A DNA stretch of 64,000 nt from Solenopsis invicta (taxonomy: Eukaryota; Arthropoda; Insecta; Hymenoptera; Formicidae), in assembly GCF_016802725.1 (NCBI RefSeq), contig NC_052677.1, positions 15,798,329 through 15,862,328 of the forward strand, given 5' to 3'. A program made the translations under genes and the position numbers. Positions 47,918 to 63,306 of this stretch are shown here, one piece after another; position 1 is the first letter of the stretch; each line of letters starts with the position of its first letter. The notes under the pieces were generated by a model. That model saw only the letters and a list, made by a program, of their open reading frames with translations, searched no databases and was not told where the DNA came from.

Positions 47918-50488
47918 GTCACACTTGAATAAACGAGTTTTTAACGAAGAATTCACACGCGTTATACAATAGTGTTACACTGCTTAGGAGCATTTATCTT
48001 TTCAAAGACATGAAAAAAAACCAAAGTTTTTTTTTGCTGAACACGCCCGCAAAAAATGACGGAGTTTTATAAATGCGCAATATGAGCAAATTATCCCAAG
48101 GCTGGCGTAAGCTTTGAGATCGCGTATTTCCATTTGAAGGCCAACATATGAAAAAAATGAAAACGTTCATCATATAATTATTTTATCAATTGTAATAATG
48201 AGTCACACTACTTTGCAATACTAATTTTCCCATGCGAGATGTACTCGTAACATTAATATTCAATGTAATAAAATAAAATACTCTGAGCAATTATCAAATT
48301 GTGCGAGTACGTTAACAATTTAGAACTTAAAAAATCTAAATGTATGAATATGTAAAAAAAATCAAGTCTATAGCGAATTAAATTTAATGCTCTATTTTTT
48401 TACTACAGAAAATTTTCACATTACAGTAAATTTTCATTACAGAGAACTTACGAATCGCTTCAAACGAATGTTATAAAATCTTTCCAAAGGAAGGATGGAG
48501 AATCGGTAAAATATGTTTCATTGTGATACAATTCAATACGTTGCGATACATTGTTCTTACACTAACCCATTTGACACTTTCTACACTAACCCTTTCCCTT
48601 TGCGATTCAGAATGAAGTGTTCAAGGTGCCCATTTACAAGTTGCGGTTTTACAGCAAAGTCCCTCGCGTTACTCAAAGGGATTCTCGGATAAAAGGTCCT
48701 TTGTTAATTGTGCGTTTTATGCGCCACATAATGTGTGGATAGATTTACTGCATGTTAAATATTTGAAACAACAACGCCAACCGCGAAAAGCTTTACAGCA
48801 GATATTAATTTATAATTATGTTGTGACGTTATTATTCTAACGAGCCATACATCGCGGCTTTAAATAATTAAAATTTATAATTACATTTATAATAATAACG
48901 TTTAAAGTGAAGACAATGAGTAAGAAACATAAGCTAATTGTCATGTTATATGAGTGACATACTTCAAGAAACATATAATGCAATTATTTATGTAGTAATA
49001 TCGTCGGGTCATAAGATTTAGAATTATATTATTTTTCATACAGTTGGAAACAAAACGGTAACGTCTTAGTCAAAATATTTATTTTGCAAAACAATTGTAA
49101 AATTTGCGACGAAATCTTTCAAGACGGTGCAGGTCCTCATTGAATATATTTAAAGCAACAACGGAAGCATCATTACGTTATCAGCTGGACTGGAACGATA
49201 AGTCTCTTATCCGACTTAAAAGTACAGCATATTTCGCAACTGCACGAACAAGTTTACCATAAAGCAAATGATGGTTCTTCAGAAAGAAACGATTTTCGAG
49301 GACATCGCGTAGTGTCATCGAATGAATCATTATTACGCAATCATGCGTAATTACAGGTATCAAAGTGTGACAATGAGCCGCAAGAAGATCCGTTCTATTA
49401 GGCAACACGCACACTTGACGCGTTTCCTTTTATAAAAGTTGCATATAAACATACCGATATATTGCTTCCGCAATGACAGCACCATGACTCACTCACAGAA
49501 ATTTTATTCGCATAAATATTTACAACACTAAAAAGTTACGACTTTTTTTTTTAGAAAAATGTGTATATTAATGCAAAAAAGAAATTGTAATTGAGACACT
49601 CTCTTCGTGTCTATTAAAATTTTTTTATCTGTATCATAATAAAAATACAATTTTAATTATACTATTTTATATTGTTTATTTTAATTAAAGAGGTGCGTAA
49701 AGTACCTCTGTAATTAAAATCATACACATTAAGGTCATATGTAAAGTTGATTATTCTAGCGAAACGCTAGTGAAACACAGGTTTTGGCAATGTAATGGCA
49801 AAGTGGTAATTTGTGTTAATCTACAGCGCACCCTATTTGTTTCGTTACTCAATTTAATATGATCAACGATACTTGGCAAACCGATATCGATCCTACAACG
49901 TTTTGAAACAGTTAACATGGACATTAGTTTCGCATGTAAGACCGCAGAATTATATGGTCAATGCACGAGAGCAGAAATGCGATGTTAATTATTCACATAC
50001 ATCTTAATTATACTTGTTTCATGTGCATAAATACATTAGTATATTGTAAGACTGTCCTGTGATTAGTGCGTTTCGCCGTATTAACGTCTTGGAAAAGGAT
50101 TGTTAACAGTATTGAACTGACATACGCGCGCGAGAAAAATCACGGAAGTCAATACAATTTCTTTTTCGCATTAATACCCACGAATTTGCCTGCAATGCAG
50201 CGGAGAAAGGTTCGATGGCCCGAGCTGCAGCACGGTAGACCTACATACAAGGGTTTCCCCTTGCGGTTTATTTTATGAGCGTTGATTAGACGCGCCTGTC
50301 AGGAATATCGCGCTATCGTAACTGCACCAGACGTTAATTATCTCGGACATCGTATTAATCATCGTTGCGTGATACGTTGCCAACGGACTTGGGATACAAT
50401 ATATTCAATTAAAAGTATAGGCTTGCCCCGGTTAATTCGACTCGTTTTGACTTTCACATGTAAAATGCAACTCTAAAATCAATGTCAT

Positions 50489-50500
50489 CCCCCCCCCCCC
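50489..50500. repeat. C12 homopolymer
   Basis: A run of twelve C bases, uncommon in AT-rich surroundings. Confidence 0.9.
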
Positions 50501-50570
50501 TCAGAAAAACGCTTGAACTCTCGGACATGTATGTGACATATACATCAAATGGGATGTTTTCCTGAGGCAT

Positions 50571-50622
50571 GTAGAAGGACTCTAATATCGTACACGTAGA
50601 TATATGATATTTGTCCTTCTAC
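50571..50622. repeat. miRNA-precursor-like hairpin
   Basis: GTAGAAGGAC pairs with GTCCTTCTAC at the ends of a 52-base span. After a small internal bulge, ATATC pairs with GATAT, leaving a short loop. No known insect miRNA sequence was recognised in it. Confidence 0.4.
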
Positions 50623-53600
50623 CTTCAAGTCGCAAAGTGATATTGATTGTTCTGTTTCCGAACGGATACACGCGCTCACATGTCGAGAAGTGCGAAAGTA
50701 TGAGTCTATTCGTATGAAAAAGATTGAAGCAGAAAGGGCATCGAGTGACAGACAAATTCGTGCCGAAACCGTTTAATTTATGTATGTTTTCATTTCTGAA
50801 AAGTTGCTGTTATTCATGTTTTTTTTTCTCTATATTTTTTTCTCTATCTTTTTTTTTCTCGTATATAATATACCGAAAAATATTTGCAATTCTTGACAAA
50901 GACAGAAAAAAATGAATTTTGATATTTTATTTTTTAATCGTAACAAAATTATGTTTTTCGCTTCTCGTTACATCCTGGCCGTCTATTATTATCGATCGTA
51001 AGACCTGGAGCACCAAGATATTTTTTTCAGCACACACGCGAGCAACCACAAATGACAGGGCACGGTTAGTTGAATTGCTAATGTCGTATGTTATCTTCGG
51101 CTTTCATCTCTGCCATGTAAAAATGTTTCGAATGTGCCAAAGATCAACAAGTATCTATGCGCGAATCTGCGCACATTTCGAGAAAAGTTCTTCGCGTCTG
51201 TCGTGCGTGGGTGTAATTCGCGTTAAGCGACAGGATGGATGTCTATTAATTGCTGCCGCACGAGTAACACGAGTTGTAGAACGTGTAAACAAACTCAGTG
51301 ACGCGTTTTCCCGGGACACACGCGTACGCGGATCATGCATACATCGTGCTCATACGCCACCGTGTATCAAGAATTAATCGCGATCGAGGAATCCCACCCG
51401 ATTCCCCGATTACATCACCATAAAATTATCCAGCCTGTCGAGAAACCATACAAATCAGTCAATGGGTTATCGAAGGCCGAGTATCGGGTGGTATACGAAA
51501 ACGTTTCGACGCAGTAAAGAGAAAATATTATTAAACAGTGATAAGCAAGCGTTTCGCGAGACGATTATCGTGTAAACTACGCGCTTATTCACTTCTAATC
51601 GACACGAATGATGAAATCTTTCGAAATGTTTAGAAACAATCACAACAGCGCTTGAGGAGGCTATTGCTTCAGGTTTAAACTCAATAAACTCGATTTAATT
51701 ATATCTTTTCTCAGCCAAAATGTATGTGATGAACAAATTTCATGAACATGAAGAGAAAATGCCTTAAATTACTTAAAAATTGAACAAATTAAACTCGTAC
51801 TACTAAAGTACAAGTGAATAAGAAATGATCACAAAATTGGAGTTAAAAATTACCAAGTCCCACATCTCTGTCAAAAACAAGATAATTAAAAGGATTCCCT
51901 TAATTATGGACGTAATTAAGCCGAGTTTTGGAGCCACAGCACTCTGCTATCGAGACGTCACGTCACAGTGATCTTAGGAAAGCGGCGAGTCGCGTGCGAG
52001 AGAAAGAGTTGGGTGTGTGTGCTCCAGGCGGAACTGTAAAGCGAGTCCTTAAACGGCAGCGAAGCGTGGGTGAATCATGGGGACAGTAAACGTTTGACTG
52101 GAGCGTCTGTAATACTCTGTGCACTTACGCCGTGATCGACATTCAGCCTTGACGCATATTAAATAATGACGGCGGACGCGCGGACCGCCACCGATATTTA
52201 TGCGGGCGCGAGGCGTTTTGCGCTCATGTCGGCCTCGGTTTTTTTCCCGTCGGATTCACGCAAACAATCGCCGCCGCGATACTCGCGTCAGCACGATTAA
52301 GGCTGTCCGCGCCCGGAAAAAGAACTCTGTCGACAATACTTTCTTTTATTTTCAATCGTAACTCTCCTATGTGCGATCGCGTTGTTCCGAAATAATTTGT
52401 TCATCGATCAAATTACGTTACGCCGGCAAATCGCGAAACTTTGCGCAATTTTATTTCGCGACGATGAAATTATTTATTTTCTCATTTCCTTTTTTCTTTC
52501 TCAATTTATAATTTTCAAATAGTTTGCGATTTGTCAGATCCATGTAAAGATTCTGTGTGCTACCATAAAATAACACACCATTGAAATTTCTTTCATTTTT
52601 GTCTTGCAATTTTCGGTCTGAAGCTCCGCGTGATATTTGCGATACGTTTCACGTACAACAATCCGTTGTAACGCCACCCACTGATTACATTACGGATTAC
52701 AGTGTCGCACAGAACCGCCCCTGGAAGCCATTAGATCTAGTTTGCCCATTGCACAAGTATACAGAGAGCGACGTCATCAGGAAGTCGCGATGAGGTTTTG
52801 TCGTAGATGATTGCGACGTACGACGAAACTTACGTCAAAGTCCATCATCTCCATAAAGCAGATCATCAAATAAAATTGAACAGCGCCAGAGTACACAGAA
52901 CCGCGTAAAATATACCTCCCATTTTAAAAAGCAAAATTACGTTTTTAATTTAAAGAAAAAAATACTGCTTAACAAAATTATTTAGCAAAAATTAAATCTG
53001 TTAACAAACTCCTCACATTTAAGAAATACAAAACATAAAATAGCCAATTTTCCTGAGCTCCTTCGTCTCGTAAAGCGTAAAAATTGCAATTTATTTTGTA
53101 CGCATTTCTATTGCATTTTTAATTACACCGTGTATCAATTTGTTAAACGTCACGCCCATTCATGCAGCTTCTTTTACGGTAAAACAATCGTACGACAATC
53201 TTTCGAATTTGCTTAAGATAATCGATTCCGGCCTACATTTCGCTTCGAATCGGCAGCAGCACGTTGCGTGCAGCGTGACGATTCGCACGCGGTCGTGATT
53301 TCACACGGTTCTCTTTCGCGGCGGAGGGATTACGGAAAATCGATTTCACGGCGTAAAAAAGTCGACGGGCCGATCCCTCGTCTTTCGCGAAGCGCGTGCG
53401 GCATATCGCGTGCGCGCTTTATGCGCACGACCAACCTACTTGCTCGGAGCAAAGATAACCGTAAATAACGGTCACTGCACTTTTTGCCGGGTCGCCCGGA
53501 CAAATCGGCGAGTGTGCGGAATTCTCACTTGCCTCTCGCCTATTTTCAACGACACTCGAACTGGGGGAGGAAGTATGCGAGAATAAGAGTGAACACGTTT

Positions 53601-55817
53601 AGATGAGAGAAATGAGAATTTCAGAAAAATTATTATCAATAAATGTTTTTCATAAACGACGATGGATTCCAAAGTTGACGGTCGTGAAAAATAAGTATAG
53701 AATTTTTTCCACACACACACACATACACATTATTTAGTTTCACATTTAATTTTATACTTTAACATTTAAAATCTTTAATAACACACTTTCTGCGAGTCGA
53801 AAAGATAAACGCCGGTGGGATGATGCAAGAAACTGAACGATCAAACAAATATCTTTTAAACACTTAAAAACTGCAAGCAAAAAGCAGAAGAAAAAGAGCT
53901 GGACAAAAGAAGTAATTATTAAATACGAAGGAAGTAATTGTTAAATAAGAAATAGAAGCAATTATTGAATAGATACATTTTTAAAAAGAGAGGAAACGTA
54001 GATTTTAATAAAAAGAGACTAATGATGAATCGACGGACGGAATTTAAATTCGTCAAAAGCCGATTAACAGGATTGTTGGATTTTTAATTTATGCTCTCGG
54101 ATTTCATAGCTATTTCTTTAACGATTTCCTATAAACGTACCTAAAGTACCGCAGAACACCTTGGTGTCTCCGTAATGTGATGTGGTTTGCACGAACGTAT
54201 CGATTATCGAGCAAATGATACTAAGACCGGCAGAAATCGACGCGGTGTAAATATACACGAGCGATGGCTTTCATTCTATTGGTTGCCGAGCAGCAGGGCT
54301 TCTCTGCGGTATTACGTAAGACATGGTTCTGGCACGGGTTAAGTTCATCAGCTAGAAATGGAAACGTAACGAATGAAAATGGCAAAGTGCATAGAAAACA
54401 TTTAATAATTAAACAGCGTATCTTGAGGTCTTTTCATTTCTGGAATTGCATGTACATAAGAACCTGAGTCGTTAAATGAAGAGAAAGGAAGGCGTATAAA
54501 TGCAATTGGGTATAATCCGTTCTTTATTTTTACTGAAATTATTTGGCAGTATACGATCACTAACGCGTTCGTGGTAACTCCATCGGAGAACTGTCAGACG
54601 TTACTGCGCGTCATTTTATCAGTTGCAGCAATTTTAGCCATTCCAGTAAGATTATAAGGGCCGTTAGATTACTTAAAAATTTTAAATAGCGGAAATAATC
54701 TGCGTATTTGTTCTTTCTTTTTTTTTCAAAAGACCGCTTCCGATCGATAGATGTAAAATGCAGTGTGGTTTTACTATTGTCAAGCCCTCACAAACTCTAT
54801 TAAATTATCGAGGACAGTTGTAATCAGTCTAAAGAAACCGTAGAATTGCAAGCATACAGCGAGCATGAACTATTTCAGAACATTATGTAACCTATAACAT
54901 TTATTTTTATTTAAGCAACAAATTAAATTATAATTCTATTAATTAAATTGATAATACCACAGAATTTAATATTATAATATTCAGCAATCAATATTCAGCA
55001 GTCGAATATATCATGATTAATTTTTGGATTTTTTTTAAATTTCAGATGATGAATAATTTCGTTCATAAACGATTAGCATGTGTAAATTTACATCAAATTA
55101 TCTTCAAATTATTTTTTATTTTTATTTTTTTTAATTGACGTATTTTTAGGAGATGAAAATAATGTATTAAATATAGTGTTAATATTTATAAGATGTTTTA
55201 TAAAGATCTATAAGAACGTATATTATCTCCGCATTTGCTCTCTCGTTAAAAAAAAACACATGCTTTTGTCAATATAATCTAAGAAGTCCACATATCGTCT
55301 TAATATCTGTAGAGAGCTTAGCACCTCCTTTCAACAATCCATTAAATTATCATTACGTATTCAGAGGATCATAATTTAGGACGAGGAGACGGAAATGCGG
55401 TCGAGACCGCTCGGAATTGCATTTTGAGTACGATAAGACGAGTAAGAACGAGGCCTAGAGTACATCAAGGTAAGGTGTCTGCCTGTGAGCTCCTTGAAGG
55501 GAATACTAATTTTGATCATGCTCGCACCTTACCATCCTCAACACTTCAAGATGATAAGAGATTAAAAGACTAATAGATTGGCATAAGATGAGAAATAAAG
55601 TAATAAAGGAAGAAAATAACAGAATGTGGATGACAAGTATGTAACACTAAATATATCGATGGAAAGATATAAAATTTAATTTTCGATATACAATATCACA
55701 ATGCAAAATTATAATTGCAATGTTGATGTAATAATTCGTGTTCCCATTGCAAAAAGATTGCGAAGAAACATAATTCATAATTTCTAGATGTTATGTAAAA
55801 TGTAAATTTAATTACTT

Positions 55818-55844
55818 TGTGTGTGTGTGTGTGTGTGTGTGTGT
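55818..55844. repeat. (GT)n microsatellite
   Basis: About 13 GT units. Confidence 0.9.
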
Positions 55845-56917
55845 TATCATCTTTAAATATTAATTTAACTTAAATGTCATATGAAAATACATGCATATTG
55901 TAAATTTATGCTACACGCACATATGGACAATTAAATATATCCAATACACAATCAATACTTTCATAATAGAATTATGAAAATATAAATAAATATTATTACA
56001 GCAATAACATTTACTTCTATACATTTTTATATCTTTTGATGCATTTATCCGATTTTTTATTATATTTATCAGTTCCATTAATACTTTCGAAAGGCTAATT
56101 TGACGCATTAATCATTAACTATTTAACTCAAACACTTGTCTATGAAACGAGGATATATTATATTAATTAAATTGAAAACTTTAATTCGATTTATATTACA
56201 TTACTTTAATTTAACAGTAACTTGAAGATTTTGCAGAAAACATTTGATAAAACGCAGATCATTAGCAGATTATCTGCTACTATTTTACTACATTTCAGCG
56301 ACGTACTTCGCGCACGTGTATATCTTTCCTCATTAATATTCTAGAATTAGGTAGCTCGCACAGATTGTAACATCTCGCATCGGCTCTGCTTCGAGACTGC
56401 CGAATTCTTCGGTAACGGAGAGAAACTTTGGTTATTACGCGACTAAATCGAGCGTATGTGTGTACGCGATGTGTCTCACGCGAGCGGAAAGCACTTCGGG
56501 ACGAGTTGAAGTTTAATTTGTCGAGCGTACGCGACCGCGAACCTGAACGAGGCCGAGAAGAGACGTGGAAGAGACGACATGGGGTGACGGCGCAATGGCT
56601 CGTCCCGAGAACAATGAATAACACAACGAGAAGAAAAGAATGGAAAAAGGAGAAGAGAGAATGGCAGACGGAGGAAAGCATCGATGCGTGTAATCGCGCG
56701 ACTCTCTTTTCACATTTTCTATTATTTTTTGTAGTCCCGTTTCAGCCCTGCTCCGTTTCGAGGTAGACTTTTCGTCGCTAAATCAGCGGCATCTGATACG
56801 AACTATCGTGGGAATCGTCAATTATGACCGGAAATGAATCAAGATAATTGAAGATCTTGTTTAAAACGCGCGGAATTTTTCGGGATCGCGGAATCATTTC
56901 GTCGAAGCAGTGATCGA

Positions 56918-56947
56918 CTCGCGATCTACGATCTCGCGATCTACGAT
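56918..56947. repeat. Tandem 15 bp duplication
   Basis: CTCGCGATCTACGAT occurs twice head to tail. Confidence 0.85.
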
Positions 56948-59568
56948 TCGACTTTCATATACATACTTTTAAAAAATGAGAATAAGAATCAATTCTCTCT
57001 AATGACATGTGGCCGTTTATAAAAATCTATTGAGAAAAAGTGCACAAGTGCAAAAAGAGACAGCGATCTATTTTTAGATTAGAATACATGAAAAGTAATA
57101 TGTGTGTGTAGAGTTAAGTGTGTGAAAATAATGAAATATATATTTAAATTGTACAATTAAATATTACACGCTCGAAGAAATTGGATAAATATGAAAATTA
57201 ATATTAATTAATACAATAACAGAGTTATATAAGATGAGTATCTCACAGTATGCACTATTCACTAAATTATCATGAAAAAACGCATAGATATTTATCAAGG
57301 TGTACTTCATGAGATTCCTATTAAGAATCGCACGTTGTTCGCACAATGCTTTTTGTCTACCATTACCACTACCATTTATCTAACGTTTTATAAATGGCAC
57401 GACTAGTAGAGACTACTAAAAAGAACAATACAATCCGGAGCTCTATTGAGAACTGCATGCGGCAGACTCGAGAAGCGGCAAGAATATTTCTCCACGGCCA
57501 TTCATGAAGATGATATATACTCGATAACGCGACAATGACTTAATCGCTATCAATAGTCGGCGTAATCGGATCCTATCATCGACGCAGGAATTTGCGTTCT
57601 GTACCTCGAGGAAGTTCGCGCGAGAACTTATGCGCCCTGCTAAATATCGTAAAGACACATTTTTTTAGATTTAATTCCATTGCCAACCAAACAAAAATAT
57701 CGTTTCTATGCGACGCATTTTTTTTAGATTTAAGTTAGACGCTTTAAATCTTTGCACATTATGTGGATAAAATATTCAATATTAATAGCGCGAGGAAGTT
57801 TTTAAGACTTGATAAGCATTAACTCCAAAAATGGAGTTTTGGACAAAATGTATGCTATTTTACCACAGAGGCGGTCGCGGAAATATATCTCACCGGCCAT
57901 ACGGTCCTGTTGGACTTTGGTTTATTTTATTTGCGGCCGACGAGAGAAGTCGGCTTAATTAGTTCGCTACCACGCAAGTCTATGTTTATCACGGCTTTCG
58001 GCGAGCGTTTAGACTGCGTGGTTACTGTTTGTATAGGCTGAGCTAGAATGCCCAATAGTTTCCTTCTAAAATAGGATCTGACTTTTTTATGGCTGGACAA
58101 TATATAAATTAAATAATCCTCAATGCGAACATGGTTAGTGTATTTAATTCTGGTTATTCTATTAATATTAAAACAAAACTGTATAACCAATGGAATTAAA
58201 TGTGAAAAAAAGAAGATATTTATTTTTAAGAGACTTTTTTAAAGTCGCACATTTTTTATCAATATTTTTTTTTAAATATTGTTCAGTTAAACAATCGTAT
58301 TATTGTTGTTAAATGTACACTGCGAACGTAAGCGTGCAATATCTACATACGTTAACGATTCCGCTAAATCGAAGCGCTGAAGAAAAAAGGAAACAGCTGA
58401 GCGCGAAACTGTTGGCACGACTATTGCCCGAAATGCCAGATACTATTTTCGCATTTTAACGCATACGTGCGAATTCCGCGGTCGTCTATTTCCGTGTAGC
58501 GTTCCATCGTAGAAGCGGATAATGGACACCGGTGCTTGCAAATCCGCGCGAGTGAGGTGAGAGAAAAACAAAAACGCAAAGTGCGTCGAATAAGAGAGAA
58601 TAAAAAGGCGGATCTCGTCAGATCTAGCGAGTGTCGATAAATATCGTTCGCGCTTTCGCTTTGAGCGGACAAAAACGTGCTTGCATGCGAAATACGAGTA
58701 TGCGTGTACCGTAAAAACATGTTCCTTCCGCTACGCCGTGTACAAATAGCGTTCCGATCAAGTTGCAATAAAATGCAAATCGATCACACGGAAATGTTAC
58801 CGCTTTCTTCTGGATCGGTTACACGCAGAAATATTGCAATAAAATTAGGTGTCATTAAACAAGTAATTTATTTCGAAAGTGGGAAGCGAAAATAATCTTG
58901 CTAAAACGCTGGTACAACATGCATAGGATTTGAATTTACATTTTCTGTGCAGACGCGCGACTCGGATATTACCAGAATTCAGCTAATTGAATCAAATTGA
59001 AATTCAGAAACAAAAATCCAATTCGTGATTATGACTTTCGAAAAAAGCACTGACAATTGCATAATTGAAAATTTAATTTATTAACGCATGTAATTATAAA
59101 TTATTATGAATTCATCAGGAAATAACGTTTTGCTGAATTCGGAAAATATTTTTCCAATAAATATTTTTCGAGTATATAAATGTCAATAAGTATGTTAAAA
59201 AAAAAATAGAAATTGTCTAATGTAATTGCAAATTTTATATTTTTACATTTCCTTAACAAATGTTCATCATTTTGATGAAATGTTTATGATCTTTTCGTGC
59301 TTTTCACAAATAATTTAATGGTAATATACTGAACAATTACGTGACTTAATATAGTTAAATGGACGAGATATATTTCCTTAATTAAATTTCATTAAAAAAG
59401 TTATTTAATAGAGAGCATTAAATTTGCCACATATGTGCGATGCGTATGCTTATACGCGTGTCCGTGTATGATAAACGTAGCCACGTGCGAGACGATATTC
59501 CACGGCAACCGGTAATTGGATCTAACCTAGTATCGACCGGTGAAGCATGCGAAAATAGACGTTGGCCA

Positions 59569-59614
59569 ACGACGACGACGACAACGACGACGACGACGAC
59601 GACGGCGACGATGA
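59569..59614. repeat. (ACG)n microsatellite
   Basis: Imperfect ACG/ACA triplets followed by ATG ATG. The Thr-run frame across it is a repeat artefact. Confidence 0.85.
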
Positions 59615-62600
59615 TGCGTCGCTAATCGTGGATACATTCAATGACGACGGAAGAAGTTGAAAACAGTGTCGCGACGCGTAGTTTTGCATTAATCAGCTGG
59701 ATACTTAATTAAATTTATTACTATCATGATCAAAGTAAAAGCAATTTAATAAATTAGCATGCACGCCGCGTAGGAAGCACGATATAAAAGGAACAAGCCT
59801 CCTTTCACGATCTTTATTAATATTTATTGGAATAATTACACAGTATTATCTAAAAAAAAGTTATAAACAAAGGAATATTGAAATTATTGTTTGTAAGGAA
59901 GGCAAGGATATTTTTTTCAATTGTAAATTTTATGACAAGTTCGACATCGAATTTTATTCAATAAACAATATTTAAAATAATATCTCTCTATCCTCTATAT
60001 TTATAATATTAAATGTTTTAGCGATTAGATTGAATTTCTTATGTAGCGAAATACAATTGAATCTGCAGAACGATAAGTTTTTTTACTCACTTTATATCAC
60101 GCCATTGATACTTGATAAAAAAATGTTTAAAAACAATGATAAGAGAAAATAAAAGGTTGAAAATCAGACGACCGGAAATGCGTTACATATGACGTCAATC
60201 GAAGATACGAGTAGTTAATTATCGGACTAATAAGTTATATCGATCGACGCTCAACCGTTCATACGCTAGCGAAATTTGTTTGTCGCATTCGCGCCGTCAT
60301 CTTAATTGATATCGCAGACGCAACGTACGGGATGTTGAATGCAGAAAATTGGAGTTCAACCAACTTCTCCACGAGAGAAGATAGCGTAGTCTGTAGTCTA
60401 CAGTCCATGGTCTGTAATCCGCAGTGGTAGGCGACCGGAAGTGTGTCGTCCCGCAATTGCGTCTGCGATTCGCGGTACAAGCGGTAGATGCACCTTGAAT
60501 ACAACGCGAGGATGACGCTCGCGTTGAACTTCGGCTAGAAATCGTGTGAAAGTGAAATCACAGCTCAATCACGTTGAGTTCCGCAGTTCCTTATGAGAGA
60601 CGGTACAGATAGTTGGGAAAGAGGAAGAAGGAACACGCATGGTAAATGCAAATGTTAGAATTATCAGAGAGAAAGGGAGAGAGAGAAGGAAGGCCTGCAT
60701 CGAATTACAGCATGCAGTGGAAATAGATGAACGCATTGCAGACTCGAAACTCTTGTTTTGCACCTTTTGCGTTGTATTTTCGGCGCGCATCTCATGTTAT
60801 GCATGAAACTTGCCTGATATCGACACGTCACGTGCAATGTTTATGAACGAGGAAAGATTTAAAATAAAAAAGTGAGGTCACTCAACGTTAAATAAAGATT
60901 GAAATTTGCGATAGCAAGTTTTAGTTCTGCATAACATTTAAAAAGTTTCATACGAATAAAATTAAAATTATACATTAATTTCTTTATATTTGATATACTT
61001 TTTATCTTAATATATCTACATATATTAAATATCTGATAAATTTCAAAGAAGAAAAAAATTTTTATTGTGTACAAAAAATTACGATTCCTCAAAAAACTAA
61101 TATTATTGCAATAAGTTAAATTAGAAATCGAATCTCACACACATAGATGTATAAAGCAATATCTTTACATAATTATAAAACGTATGGCTTACCACTGATT
61201 ACAGTAACGAGTTAGACACTTTTTAGCAGCAATTGAAACTGTCAACTTTATTATAAAAAAACTGAAAACTAAACGAAACGAGATTTTAATTTTGTCCGTC
61301 GATGTAAATCGTTTTTGCGATTGTAAGTCATCTTATGTCATCGGGAGTGTTCATCATTATCCCAGACGAGATAGGTATACAGCGACGAGGCCTTATCCGA
61401 CTGAGAAAAGGTGATGGGCATCAAGATACAACGCAAGACAAGCACGATACGCGCGCGATGCGGCTGTAATTGCACGCAGAGATATTGCTGTTGCACCACT
61501 ATATCTCGATGCCAGGAACGACGTAACAGAGGTGAACGTGATAGTGTCCCTATGATTAATGCTTGCCTGAATTAGAATCGAGTGCGCGCGAGTTTTGCGT
61601 TTCGACATCGGAGCCACGTAAAGGCGATCGCGAATAATTGCGATAGGTCTTGATGAGGGCGTGATTTACAACCGCAAATAAAAGATTTGACAAATGAGAT
61701 ACCGTTTTCCGGCGAAGTAATCATTAATATCGAATATACTGTAAGTTAACGATTATAAAAGACATAATATACAATTAAGCTTTTCGATACAAAGTCCTCA
61801 ATCATTTTTCAAATAGCAAATTATCAATTAATCAGTATGAGCACATATTGGTTTAAGTGTAGTTTAAATGTTACTTTATCAATCACTTTGTATTTAATAA
61901 AAGAATAAATTGTGGAATTACAAGAAGAGGATAATATTTAATCGAATTTTCGCTCTTGAAAATTGTTGCCTAATATTAAAATCTCCATAGTTAAAAAGAA
62001 GCGTACGACTTATGGATCATGCATCTGTATCTATGCAGATTAGCTATCCCTGGAATGCATTATTCACCTTATCTAAAAGTTAAAGCGCAGTATAATAGAA
62101 TGTCAAATGTAACAATTCAATTTTTTCACATTAAAATGATAATCGAATTTTTCATCTCGCTTCCTCCGCAGCGCAACGCGAAAATTAAAGGAATTGCAAA
62201 CTTTACGAGATTAATTTCACGTCTCCCGCGAATACAGAGCGAGTGAGACGACAAATGTACTTGTCGAAAATTAAAACCATCTCGCGTCAAATAACGCTTT
62301 GGCGTTCCTCACCGTCCCGGTCAAATAATAGAAAAGCCAATGGCAAGCTCGCTCGGTGATATTAATGCGATGTCTGAATGCAATGCACACGAGCGCATCT
62401 AATCGTATGAGGATCTATTTTTATGCGAATGCGTTTCGCTTAGTGTCGCGAAACGAGTTTATTTTGCAGCGCGCGTTGGAAGATGAGACAGCGGCATAAT
62501 AAATTTATGAATGAAGATATTTTTAGTTCGCAGCACCATCGTTCTACCGATTTTCTACAAGGATAATCCATAAAGCCGTAGAGATACACTTGAGAAACTT

Positions 62601-63281
62601 TTCCGGCTACGAGTTTTTTTTTTTTATCACGATATCAGTGTAAATCGAAAAGTGAGAAAAATTTACACTGTGCTAAAAATGTTTCTCCTTATGCCAAGGA
62701 TTAATTTTTTTTTTAGCACAGATATTTAAATTCTAAAAAATTTTGAAAATAAAATTCTTATCAATATTGAAACTTTAATTTAACTAGAACTTAGTGCGAC
62801 TCTTGTTTACGTAACAAAATCTAATATAAAAAAATTAAATTTAACATTACACTCTCGTTAACCGAGCTGGTTAACTAAATTTGATAGAAAAATTTGCCTG
62901 CACTGTAGATCTTTTCCCTTGACATTATTTATTGTTTTTTCACTCGCCTGTTAAAATCCAATTTTATGAGAAAACCAATTTCACTTGATTTATTCAGTTT
63001 GTAATACTTTTCTTTTAAATAGTGACCTACATGTCTATCGCATATACGGCTAAGCAATAATAGATGAAGCAATACTAAATGAGACTCGCGACGCGGAAAT
63101 GCCATCGGCCGGCTGATTGAAAATGCATTTCTCGGAATTACGCCAGTCATATGTCGCGGGATCTCACGGTGAAGTAATAAATCTTTCTTTACGAGAGAAT
63201 CCTTCGGTGAATATTGCAGTGTATCGATCATACGATGCCGCGCACCTGTTCGCGCGCGCCAGTGCTGCATTCTGCGACGGC

Positions 63282-63306
63282 AACGACGACGACGACGACG
63301 ACGACG
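63282..63306. repeat. (ACG)n microsatellite
   Basis: Eight ACG units in a GC-rich patch. The Asp and Arg runs in the frames crossing it are artefacts. Confidence 0.85.

Noticed and set aside
50205..50235. GGTTCGAT resembling a tRNA T-arm
   Set aside because: No acceptor, D or anticodon stems could be fitted around it.
52105..52135. Minus-strand donor GGC|GTAAGT as trc 5' UTR exon end
   Set aside because: Equally good donors occur near 48448 and 52828, and no promoter signal singles one out, so no exon was called.
53268..53468. 66-codon frame in GC-rich patch upstream of trc
   Set aside because: No family resemblance, and equal openness in other frames. It may be regulatory or 5' exon DNA instead.
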